From the NCBI GenBank assembly GCA_018350325.1, contig JAEVLN010000020.1, positions 403,796 through 467,795 on the forward strand: a stretch of 64,000 nt of DNA. Reading direction: 5' to 3'. Under the pieces are notes generated by a model. That model worked only from the letters and a program-made list of their open reading frames with translations. It did no database searches and was not told the DNA's origin. Positions 50,071 through 60,300 of this stretch are shown here, piece by piece. The first letter of the stretch is position 1. Every line of letters starts with the position of its first letter. This DNA is from Globodera rostochiensis. Its lineage: Eukaryota > Nematoda > Chromadorea > Rhabditida > Heteroderidae. The position numbers were made by a program, and so were the translations under genes.

Positions 50071-50335
50071 ATATTATATATTTTTATAATTTAATTTTTC
50101 TCTTAATTTATGATTTTCCAATTTGACGACAGTTGTTTTATTGGTTATATAATTTATTTTTTTTTGCAGTACATTTTAATATAGAATTGGTTTACGTATA
50201 AATTTTAATTGTTCAAAGATTTATTTTAACTTATTAATATTAAGTTTGCTTAACATATTTTATTATTATTGTTTAATAACTCAACTTCATTTGATGCAAC
50301 CTAAATAACACAAAGTAAAGTGATTCTGCAAGTTT

Positions 50336-52045
50336 ATTGCAATCTTTAATCTAAGAATTGTCTGGCAGTTACGCAGGATCGAGCCTCGAAAATACAGAAA
50401 AATGCCAGCGGCCGTAATGATAAAACAGGAGGGGTTCGATTAATTGTGTCATAATAGACAAAAAATATAAATAAAACAAAATATTGAGAATGAATATAAG
50501 GCAGCCGTCTTTCATTAAATTTTTACTTATTTAATTTTTTAATATTCTTACATTTTACAGGACATCAACTTCAGCGCCATAACGGCATGATTAATGAGCA
50601 TTAAATAACTAAAAAAATTTTCATAAAAAATACTTTTAATCTGAAAAATATAAAAGAGAAAATGGAGCGTGTAAATTAATGTAAGCAATTTAAAAAAATT
50701 TAATAAATATTTACATATTTTATCAATCAATTCAAAAAGAATTACTTCCGTTTGACGGATACATCGCCTACAACAACAAGACAATGAAGGAGCGGGAACC
50801 CGCTGTGATAACAACACTTAAAAGGCAATGTTTATCGCTGTTGTTAATAAAAAATCATATAATTCAGGTAAATTATTTAAAATTGTAATACAAACATCCA
50901 CATACGCTTAGGTTTTATAATAACCACTCAATAAAATCGACTAAAGGAAAGCAAACTATTATTGCAATATTAATTAAAATAAAAAACAAAATTCCACTAA
51001 AGAGAAATAATTCCCATCTGTGCTTTAAATTCTGTTAATTTTCAAAAGATGAACAGCCTGAACTGAACTGTGATATTGATATTGAAGTAAAATTTAAATC
51101 ACAATTTAATAATGCTAATAATTGATATTATAAAAAAAGATTTAATCAATAATTGTTTACTAATATAAATTATAGAATATTAAATTGAAAATATAAAATA
51201 CACTACAAGAATTCAACTACAAAAATTACAACAAATAAATTAATTAAGTAAAAAATTCTGCAAATGAAATCTAATATATTAAAAAATCTATAATTGTACT
51301 TTACCGTAATTATGCGCATATTTGGTCATCATAACCATAATAATGCCAAAGTGTATTCCCCCTTTGCAGTGGATGTGTTGCTGAAAATTCATGGCATAGT
51401 AGCGGCCAAAAAGTGTGTGGGTTTTAATTGAAGTAATTTTTAAATGCAACAACAAAAAAATTTATAAAAATAATGAATTAGTTTAATTATTAAAATAAAT
51501 TAGATAAATATAATTACGTTTTATTAGTAAATATACGTCTACCATAATAAAATTTTGAATTTCATTTTTTATCTGAGCTACTATTATTATGCCAATTTCT
51601 TCTCAAAATTTGACTGAACAGCATTTAAAACGCATTAATAAATATGTAAATATACATTAGTATGCCTAGACTTAAAAAAAATTATTAACAAAAAGATCTG
51701 CTGTGGTTTAAATTTACGCAGGGAGTTGTCGCGCGCCACTAAGCGAAATGGAAAAATAAAGAATATGTTAAAAGCCATTGAAATAAAAAGCTTAAAAAGT
51801 TAAATATAAGAATCACAATAAAATGAGCAATACATAAGATTTTCTATTTTTATGATAAACTCATTTTAAGATAATAACCAATAATTTAAATTAAAACAAC
51901 ATATGTACATGTCAAAATTATTAATTAATATTTTTACAAGATGTAATCCAAATTTAAAACTGGTTGCATAATGTAATTACCCAAATGTGAGACTAATAAC
52001 AAAAAATTAAAGTTTAATGACAAACATTTCTGTCATTAGAGTAGC
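50336..52045. other. A-rich block, no gene seen
   Basis: A-rich top strand. Islets lie at about 50355-50445, 50740-50815, 51040-51080, 51320-51425, 51695-51760 and 52030-52065. None resembles another module in this window. A 7-bp stem-loop lies at the right edge (52040-52060). Confidence 0.6.
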
Positions 52046-52060
52046 GTCGAAAGCGCTACT
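52040..52060. other. Perfect 7-bp stem-loop at a skew boundary
   Basis: AGTAGCG and CGCTACT are complementary and are separated by seven bases. The stem is GC-richer than the neighbourhood. It sits where the top strand turns from A-rich to T-rich. No T run follows closely, so it is not called a terminator. Confidence 0.5.
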
Positions 52061-54387
52061 TCAACTGTTTTTATATTTCGATTATTTTGAAACAGTTCTG
52101 AAACTAATTTTCATTATCTTAATAATAATTTTAATAATTTTTGAGATAATTTAATTGTTTGCCGGGCGTCCTGTTAAAATTATTATGTATTTGAATGATT
52201 TTTTTTCTCTAATTTGTAAGTGATGCCATGACTACTTTTTGATTCGTTGATAAATATATTAATTTAAGTTATTTTTGCTTATCAAATGTAATCCTTGGAA
52301 CTAATTATCTTCAATGGGAATTAGGTTCTTTATTTTTGAGACCCGGCCTATAGTTAGGTACGTCTTGAGTTTAATGCTGTCCGCATATGTTTTAATTTGA
52401 TTTTAAACGTTTTAAGTCAGAAATTAGATTTGAATTTAAATTATTTTCTGTTGTTTTTATGATAATTTATAACAAAAATATTTATTATTTTTCAAAGCTT
52501 CAAATTATTAAGTTAATAAAGATTTTCATCCATCCTTCTTTTGTTTCAGTGCTAAAAAAGTGAATGAATTGAATGTTTTTATTTAATTAGTTTTGTGGCG
52601 TCTGTATAATGAGTTTAACTTTTTTATTTATTCTGAGTTTTTCCCGTTTATAAGTACAATTACTATATTTTCAACCTATAAGGTTTAATAAAATAGCTTA
52701 TTTTTTTAATTTAATTATATCTTCTTTTTCAAAAGTTATTTTGTTATTTAATTTAAAGTTTAATACGACACATTTGCTATTTCTATTCTTTTCTATGGGC
52801 TTGTCTATTGTAAATTCTGCAGCTTATTTTATTGTTATCATTGATTTGAAATTTTAAGGTTTTTCTGAACTATTTAAAATATTACTATCGTGCCTGCCAG
52901 AATAATAATTTTATATTTTATTAATTGTTGTTTTTATTGGTAAGCGTACCGTTTATATTCAAACATACTCTGCCGAGTATTTAAGCGACCTCCACGTGCC
53001 AGATTTTCATTTGCCAAAACCCATTCCATGGCCAATAGGCATATGCACGGAGAACCATACAGCTATGAAAATTCTTTCGGTCAGCGTTGTTGCAAAGAAT
53101 ATTTTTTATTGGTTTTGTAGGGTTCTAAATTAAATATTAATAACTCCATTTATTCTTATAAGCATTTAAATTTAAAGAATCGTAGACCATATCCATTTTT
53201 ATAATTTAATATTATAAGAAATTTTTTGTGTTGTTTTTTATTCGAATATGTTATCAGACAGAGCAAGGATTTGTAATTGCTTTCACATTAATATAATTTA
53301 GTTTTTAAATGTATTAAATTTTTGATATTCATTATAGAAATGGAATATTTGTAATAAAAGATGGATAGATTTTGGTTAGTGCCAACATTTTTCAATTTCA
53401 TAAAATGTTTATCGGTAAAAATGTTCCATTTTAATTATGTTTGAAATGTGTTTGTTTGATGTTGCCGCGAATAAATTTTGTTTAAAGAAGAATTTTTCGT
53501 TTAATTTTCTTGCAAATTTCTTTAATAGAATTGACTAAAAAAAATTATTATTTTTAAAAATATTCTTTTTATATTACTGTTTCCGAAGACGGTTTGTGAG
53601 AGACAGAATAATTTATTTTATATTTTTATTGTGAAATTCACATATTTCTTTATAAATCATTTGTTTCTTTAGTTTAAATTGTTTTTATTTCTTGTAAAAA
53701 ATTATTATTAAGTAACTTAAAGACATGAACAGAGCAAAATTAATGCATTTATCATTTAAATTTAAACTTCATTTGAACATGGAGCAGACCACCTTTATTA
53801 ATTGGCGGGCTTTTGAAGGTTTAGAATTTGGTTTTTAAAATAATTTGATTCAAGTTTTGACATAAAATTCACTCAGATAAAAAAAATTGTTAGATAGCTT
53901 TTTTAATCATTTTTATCTGATATAATAATGATATTAATAAACTCCATTCATTACACAAGCAAATTTAGTTTTTTGTATCGCAATTACAGTTAAATTGGCA
54001 TATTTTTTTGGTTGAAATAAATGAATGCCTTGAGCCCAAAATAGATTTTTGAAATTTTTGAAAAAACAATACATAAGTTGCATTGTTTTGATAAGTTTAA
54101 AAAAGTTATAATGTAAAACTGCCAAAAATCGGATTTGTTTCGTGGTTTTCTGATCATAACTTTTTAAAACTATGTTTTACTCCTTAATTTAGTTTTACAA
54201 ACCTTTTCTATTCATATAGAGCTTTACAATGGTATAAGGCTTAAGCGATTTATTGCGGTGTGAATAAAGTTATGATGTCTAAAATTACTTCATAAAATAT
54301 ATGTGGCGAATTTACGAAACCCCATGGTGACAGTTTTTACGAAACGACACAGCACGGCTTCGCTCGCTTTGGCACCAAGAGTTTTGC
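52046..54387. other. T-rich block with family C copy 2
   Basis: T-rich top strand. Islets lie at about 52160-52185, 52335-52390, 52970-53095, 53585-53610, 53775-53820 and 54300-54387. Family C copy 2 starts at the end of the third. The islet at 52970-53095 (GCGACCTCCACGTGCCAG) is unrecognised. Confidence 0.6.
53064..53533 (+). repeat. Family C repeat, copy 2 (left half)
   Basis: Shared words with 57013-57500 in order are ATGAAAATTCTTTC, TTATTAGGT-like spacer, TTTTTTGTGTTGTTTT, GAGCAAGGATTTGTAATTGC, TTTGGTTAGTGC, AAATGTTTATCGGTAAAA and GATGTTGCCGCGAATAAATT. It ends where the right half of copy 3 starts to match copy 1, at GCAAATTTCTTTAATAGAAT. The copies are 3.95 kb apart and direct. Confidence 0.87.
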
Positions 54388-54395
54388 ATCGCGTA
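54388..54395. repeat. Left target-site duplication of element 3
   Basis: The octamer ATCGCGTA directly precedes the left inverted repeat and recurs exactly at 55410-55417. Confidence 0.93.
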
Positions 54396-54616
54396 TAGTG
54401 CTGCACGAGAGTCTCGATATCGAGTATCGACTCGAGAAAAGTCTCGAGTTTTTTGGGTCTCGGGCTCGGGCTCGAGTCTCGGGTATTTAGTCTCGATATT
54501 CGAGACTTTTTTACACCGGTAAAGATGGCATTTTTGGTGAAAATTCATCACAACTTCTGAGCTTAAATATTTAAAAAATGCATAATTAATATCTTTTGCC
54601 CAACGTTTGCCTTAAA

Positions 54617-54693
54617 TCTCTTTTGTCTTAGTGGTTAAATTCTTGTTTCTTATTTTCCTGAGCAGAGGTTCAATCCCCGAGTGGAGCCACGCT
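54617..54693 (+). ncRNA. tRNA-like segment inside hAT element 3 (possible Pol III promoter)
   Basis: TGTCTTAGTGG at 54624-54634 resembles the A box and GGTTCAATCCC at 54667-54677 the B box of eukaryotic tRNA genes, at a tRNA-like distance of about 43 bases start to start. TAGTGGTTAAA is typical of a D arm. Acceptor and T stems do not close well, so this is a degenerate tRNA or the head of a tRNA-derived SINE. Element 4 carries a similar segment at the same place relative to arm and core, though the two share little primary sequence outside the boxes. Confidence 0.5.
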
Positions 54694-54882
54694 TTATTCT
54701 TTTAATTAAATACTTAATTACTCTTTTTTACAGATTTATAGTCAAAAAACAAAACCTAATATGGTTTTTTTTTTTGCAATCCCTCCTTCCTACACCTAAA
54801 AAAGTTTACAAAAATTACAGTATTTTAAAAATTTTTGGTTAAAATCTCTTAACACATTGAGTAAAAAGATTCAAAATTTTCT

Positions 54883-54904
54883 CGGCAGCGTCTATGGCAC
54901 CACC
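54883..54904 (+). repeat. Degraded core stem-loop of element 3
   Basis: CGGCAGCGTCTATGGCACC aligns with the stem-loop of element 2, with two substitutions and a deletion in and near the loop that weaken the hairpin. The lead CAAAATTTTCT is intact and the C10 run follows at 54910-54919. Confidence 0.7.
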
Positions 54905-55409
54905 GACATCCCCCCCCCCAGAAGTAAAGCAGAATTCTCAAAAAAAAATTGCATCTTGGGAAATTTCTTAATCAAAAAACGCAATAAAAAGGGAAAAATA
55001 CATCCCTAAAAACAAAAATTTTCGGAAAAACTTGCTTAGGAAAAATGCAATAAAACCCTAAAATACATTCCTAAAAATCGACCTTTTCCATTACCACTCC
55101 CCAAAGCAAAATCCTAAATACGTGCCTGGGCACACCATCTTTACTTTTAAACCGATAATTTTTAGTCAAAATCAAGATAAAAATCATTAGATTTGGTCTA
55201 AAATTTACGTTATCTTAGCAAATTATGACAGTTATCTTAGCAAATTATGACATTTTTGAAGTAATTAAAAATTTTACGAAAAAAAGTCTCGATATCGAGT
55301 ATCGATTCGAGAAAAGTCTCGGGTTTTTTGGGTCTCGGGCTCGAGTCTCGAGGTAAAGTATCGGGCTCGGGCTCGAGTATCGAGAAATTTTGGGTCTCGT
55401 GCAGCACTA

Positions 55410-55417
55410 ATCGCGTA
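55410..55417. repeat. Right target-site duplication of element 3
   Basis: The octamer ATCGCGTA directly follows the right inverted repeat and is identical to 54388-54395. Confidence 0.93.
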
Positions 55418-56225
55418 CTCGATGTGACCAACTAAAATATTAAAAAAATTCAATTCAGTTATTTAAGCATATTTCTTTTGAGTAAAATTATGCATTTTTA
55501 CAATAGTTGAGAACATTTTTTTAATCTTTACTATTCACTTTTGATTGTCATTAATATACTTTTATCTTTTTTTAATAAATATATTATTTTATTTAAAGAA
55601 ATTCATGTTTGGCAATTGAGGGCTTAATAAAATATTATTTTTTAACAACGCACGCAGACGATTGATGTCTTTTAATTACAAATGCATAAATATTGTTAAT
55701 TTTTTTAATGGCCTTTTCAATTTTTATAAATACGTAAAATATTCTTTTTGCAATTATTTTATTGGCCTTTATTGATAATAATGGTTTTAAAATGTTTTTA
55801 GTGATTATTGTGCCGGCCAACTCTTCAGGGAGACCTCCAAGCAAATCAAGCGACATTCCCATTTTCAACGCATTTATTTTAATGTGTTTTATTTTAATCA
55901 ATACATTTTTATTACTTTTTATTAATGCAAATAAATAATTTTGACTATCCCCAATTGGGGGTTTTTCAAGGTCAAACGACGTACTAGCGTTAAACACAGT
56001 TTTATTTTTTTTAGTCTATAGTTTATTTAGTAGATTATTTTTAATTTATTTCGATTATTTATCCGTAATTTTTAATGAGGCTTTATTTAATATACCGCAA
56101 TGTTTTAGACTTGGTAACCCATTTTAATTTTTACCGTACATTCAAAGATAACGTTATATATTGTTAAAACAAATTGTTGAATGTAAGATAATAAAATTAT
56201 TTAATTATTATTCGTCAGTGTAGTT
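55418..56225. other. T-rich block with one 120-codon frame
   Basis: T-rich top strand. The minus strand has an open frame of 120 codons from an ATG at 55997 down to 55635, the longest in the window. It is rich in K, I and N, as expected from A-rich DNA, with one GC-richer stretch encoding MGMSLDLLGGLPEELAGTII. I recognise no family. Since that frame is on the A-rich strand, where TAA, TAG and TGA are thinned, chance can explain it. Confidence 0.5.
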
Positions 56226-57000
56226 ATTGAGTCAAAGCTAAATATTATCGTTTATTAAACGTAACATTTTTGTTTTTACTTTAAGCGCCAACTCATTGGT
56301 GTATATACTTAAATTAAAGAACTCATAACGGTTACAATGCAAAAAAATGTATTTCAAAAGAATCTGGCTTGCAGCAGAAGAAATGAGACGAGGCGAAAGA
56401 TGAATCTCGAGACGAGAATGAAACACGGCGTCGATCCCGAGAGAGTTCATTTAAATTTTAATAAAACAAAGACATAAACAAATATAATGCCACATAAATA
56501 GAAGAAATGCCGCAGCAAACATGAGCAACAGAAGATACGTATTAAGCATACCATTAAATTTGAATCTTTTAACGCCTAAAATAGTAAAGTAAAAATGAAA
56601 ATGGAATAAAGATTAAATTAACTGACCTCCAAAAAAATTTAAATATTTGATGTTTTGAAAAAAGCGTTGATAATTGAAGCTTTTATTAACGGCTTGCATT
56701 TTTTAGTTCGTGCCGAAAACATCGACGAACTTATCACCTACCACCGCATCAGTGGACACAGATAATAATATGTTGCCAAAAATGTTAATAAAATTATAAA
56801 TCAAATAAATTCGTGCCGCCTAAGCCGGTAACAAATAAAAAATTAACTGAATATTTTAGTATAAATATATTTTACAACAAAAAAGATTAAATAAAAATAG
56901 CACTAAAGAATTTAACACTAAAAAAAATAAAAAGTAATATTCATGAATAATTTATTAATACAAATATTCGAATCCGATCCGAAAAGACTGGCGAAAAAAT
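56226..57000. other. A-rich block with family B copy 2
   Basis: A-rich top strand. The islet at 56330-56450 starts with family B copy 2. Further islets lie at about 56700-56765, 56810-56835 and 56965-57000. No gene was recognised. Confidence 0.6.
56330..56416 (-). repeat. Family B repeat, copy 2 (inverted)
   Basis: The minus strand reads GTCTCGAGATTCATCTTTCG, CATTTCTTCTGCTGCAAGC and AGATTCTTTTGAAATA, matching 37735-37830. The copies differ by an indel of a few bases near CGCCTCGTCTCAT against CGCCTCTCAT. On the plus strand it appears in A-rich DNA. Confidence 0.85.
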
Positions 57001-57012
57001 AGGATTTGGAAA

Positions 57013-57727
57013 TATGAAAATTCTTTCTTTCATCGTTGTTGTAATGAATGGTTTATTGGTGTTGTAGTGTTTAAAAAGTTTATACATATTAATAATATTC
57101 CCAATTTATTCTTGTATTGTAGCATTAAATTTGCCGAATAGTAGGCCGTTAGCTCGCTGTGTGAATTTATTGAATTTTGGACACATTTTTATTTAAATAA
57201 TAAATGAAATTTTTTGTGTTGTTTTGATTTGAAAATGTTATCAGAGCAAGGATTTGTAATTGCTTTCACATTAAATTTTTAGATATTTATTATAGAAATG
57301 GAATATTTGAAGTTGAGACGGATAGACTTTGGTTAGTGCAAACATAAATGTTTATCGGTAAAATGTTCCATTTTAAGTATGCTTGAGATGTGTTTGTTTG
57401 ATGTTGCCGCGAATAAATTTTGTTTAAAGAATTTTTTTGTCCAAAAAATGGCGAATTTTAGTATAATTTTCATGCAAATTTTTAATAGAACTAAATTCCA
57501 AATTGAGATTAAAATTCTAATATTTTGGAGATTTATTTTGTGTGGACCAACTAATCAAAATAATCGCATATTTTCTTTCTAATATTTTTCTTTTTAATTA
57601 TTTGCTTTGCTACAGTTTTAAACAAACAATAAATCGTTGAATTATTTAATTATTATAGTTTATGTGTGTATAGAAGAAATTAAAATTCTGCGGACACATA
57701 CTTGTCGAAGTTTACCAATTGAATAAA
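57013..57727 (+). repeat. Family C repeat, copy 3 (both halves)
   Basis: The left part (57013-57500) matches 53064-53533. The right part (57450-57590 and 57680-57727) matches 43953-44149. About 60 bases between 57590 and 57680 are absent from copy 1. This copy therefore joins two segments that occur separately elsewhere, and shows that the ancestral unit was at least 700 bp. All three copies are on the plus strand in T-rich DNA. Confidence 0.87.
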
Positions 57728-58433
57728 TTTAGTTTCATATTTTTACTTTATATAGGCAAACTTCTTTGATTTCAAATTTGTGTCTGTTTTTTAAATGATA
57801 TTCCTCTAATAAATCTCGTTTATAATCTCGATAGCTTTTATTTTTATAAACAGTTTTGGTTTAACGGCTTAAAAAAATTATTTGATATCATTTTAAATAA
57901 TGACGCGAAATTCCTTTTGAATTTTATTATAGCAGTAAATAATTAATAAAAATCCAAAACCCTTAATTTCCAAAAGCTTAATGCTTCCAAGCAGTAAATA
58001 CTATAAGTTAAATGCTATTAAAATTTCGTAAATTTTAATGATTTTATAAATTTATTCTGATGATTTTAACGTCAAAATTGCAGGAAAAAATTATATAAAA
58101 TTGCTTTTACACAAATAAAGCTATTGGGATGAGAAAATACAAAAACAGTTTTTCCGATTTATTGCTTTGAGTTAGTTTGGTCGGTGATTACTGCGCTTAT
58201 AAATTGATTTATTTAAATTTAATTATTTATTTAGCTTTGGTCTACATCAATCCTTCAAAAAGGTGAGGGATGAAAGCCAACACCCCTTTATTTGCTATTC
58301 TGGCATTTAAATGTTAATTTGTTATTTTATTTTTAATAGTTTTATCGGTTTTGCTCTCTTTACAACATCAAAAATGAGTTTTTTCAAGATTAAAAGCTAT
58401 CATAAAATATTCAAACTTAACATTATATTTAGT

Positions 58434-58535
58434 TTATGACGCGTATATAGGGACGGTAGTCAAAATACTTAATAGCTCGCCATTTTTTAATAAAAGTAGC
58501 ATTTTTCAGAAAAATGATAAAACCTTTAATTTAAT
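58434..58535 (-). repeat. Family E repeat, copy 2 (inverted)
   Basis: The minus strand reads AAAGGTTTTATCATTTTTCT, TATTAAGTATTTTGACTACC and GTCCCTATATACGCG, as in 25786-25880. It is more than 32 kb from copy 1. Local skew is weak at both. Confidence 0.85.
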
Positions 58536-59890
58536 AATTTACTGAATTTATTTAATTTATTCATGCGATTATCTATGATTGCATGTTTAGTTAAATGCAT
58601 TTATTTTTATATATTATTTCTGTATATTGAAACTATTGAAGGGTTTTTTGGATTGCATGCATATTGGCATTCAAACCTTGTTTGCTATTTTGTTTGTTTA
58701 ATGCTTAGTTTGCAAAAAAAAACATTTTTAAATATTTACCAACTGAAGAATTTTAAGAATTAAGTTTCTTTTATCTAATTGTTTTATTCATTTGTATATA
58801 AATTTCTCAAACATCTTAAAAATATATTAAATCTTTTTCTTAGTCTTATTTTCTATATATGGGTATTTTTATTTCGTTTTAATTTTAATTTATTGAGTAA
58901 ACCAAAGGCATTAATCAGTAGTATGGGGAGTTTTTCATACCGAACCTATTGTAGTGTGGCTCATGTCGATTTGCTCGACTTCTGCTTACGTCGAAGAGGT
59001 CCATGACCCTGAAAAGAGTGACAATGGCATTTTTAACGCTTTGTGTTTTATAATAATATTAGAAATACAAATATATTTTATATGGTATTTTTTGACGTTT
59101 TTTTAAAATTTGCTTTTAAGCATTAAATTACAATAATTTTTAACTTTTTTTAAACAAATCTAATACATTGAGTTTCGTTGCCTTTAAATACTCTTTCATA
59201 TTTAGCGTAAATTATATGATATTTAAATATTAATAAATTTTCAAATCCTCAGATTATTTTAGTTGATTTTGTCTCTGTTTCAAAAACATAATTATTTTAA
59301 AGCGTTCTCTCTTTGCATGAAATGCACATTTTTTATAAACCTTCACGAAGTAGTCTTTTAATATTATTTGTTAATAAATTTAATTTCTATAGGAATCATT
59401 CCTTTTGAATTATTTAAATTGGAGCATAGAGGGTAAATCTCGTGGGAATGAGCGTTCATAAAACCAGCGATCCAACGACCGTCATTGTTTCGTGCCCACG
59501 AACTTTAACTCACAACCGGCTACGCGGCATTTGAAATATTCTAAGAATTATTTAATTACATATTTTTAGTTCATTTAAATTTGAAGGACCAAAATCACGT
59601 TGAGGTGAAGCCCTGAGCCGAATTTAAATTTATATCATTATTTAGTATTGTAGTATTTTGGAGTGGCTGATTTCATTCATAATTACATCTACGATTTATT
59701 TATGGCTTTATTTTTTTCAAATTTAATTTAAAAATATTTGTATTTGATTTTTTACAGACTATTTATCGTATTTTTTAATTTAATTTTATTCTATTTAAAT
59801 AATTATCATAATTGTTAAATTTTTTATCTAACCAGTTTTATTTTCAATATTATATAAGTGATTTTTTGAGTGACATTTATACATTGTTGT

Positions 59891-60300
59891 CTAATAATTT
59901 TCTCAAAAATAAACTGCATAGCTCAGTATCGTTGTGGGAAATTGCAATAATAACAATTTGAATGGCGAAAAAATTTATTTTAAAAATCTTGCAATAAAAC
60001 AAAAAAGTCATTTTACTACGGTATGTCATATTGCGATAATTTGTGTTATGTATTATAATTACTTTAATAGCATGCTGCAACCCTGATTAACGGATTTTGT
60101 AATAGAACGAAAATTACCAAGTAAAAAAATATTGCTAAAAATATTAACAAAGCATATATTTAACTTGCTAAAAATAATTTTTAAGAAATTACATATTAAA
60201 AGAACCCGTGTTCAAAAATGTTTAAAAATTCCAACACCAATTCAACATTGCATGAAAATTACTTGATTAGAAAAGTAGTTCAGTAATAATCAGATATTTT
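59891..60300. other. Short A-leaning block, no gene
   Basis: The top strand is A-leaning. A weak islet lies at about 60065-60120 and another at 60205-60260. Nothing is recognised. Confidence 0.45.

Larger units (their letters stand above)
48351..50335. other. T-rich block with two family A copies
   Basis: T-rich top strand. Family A copies 3 (48766-48995) and 4 (49805-50070) lie about 800 bp apart. Other islets lie at about 48490-48530, 49280-49350, 49405-49450 and 49515-49560. The islet at 49280-49350 (GTGCGCGCTGAGTGCG) is unrecognised. No gene was found. Confidence 0.6.
54396..55409. mobile_element. Non-autonomous hAT-like element 3 (CTCGAGTATCGAG arms)
   Basis: The element is 1014 bp. 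Perfect 15-bp terminal inverted repeats TAGTGCTGCACGAGA (54396-54410) and TCTCGTGCAGCACTA (55395-55409) are flanked by the exact octamer ATCGCGTA, which identifies a hAT-type insertion. The arms (about 54411-54515 and 55285-55394) repeat CTCGAGTATCGAGACT and TCGGGCTCGGGCTCGAG words and are self-complementary. After the left arm comes a tRNA-like segment (54617-54693). The core (about 54810-55110) contains CAAAATTTTCTCGGCAGCG, a C10 run at 54910-54919, GCAGAATTCTCAAAAA and CTTGCTTAGGAAAAATGCAA. No transposase is encoded. Confidence 0.95.
57001..59890. other. T-rich block with families C and E
   Basis: Mostly T-rich top strand, balanced or A-leaning at about 57890-58140 and 58360-58550. Islets outside the repeats lie at about 58170-58210, 58245-58290, 58915-59030, 59335-59360, 59405-59535 and 59580-59630. 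The islet at 59405-59535 (CGATCCAACGACCGTCATTG) is long and unrecognised. Confidence 0.6.

Noticed and set aside
55635..55997. Longest open frame (120 codons, minus strand)
   Set aside because: It is on an A-rich strand, has a K/I/N-rich translation, and matches no family I know. Its length is within what chance gives at this composition.
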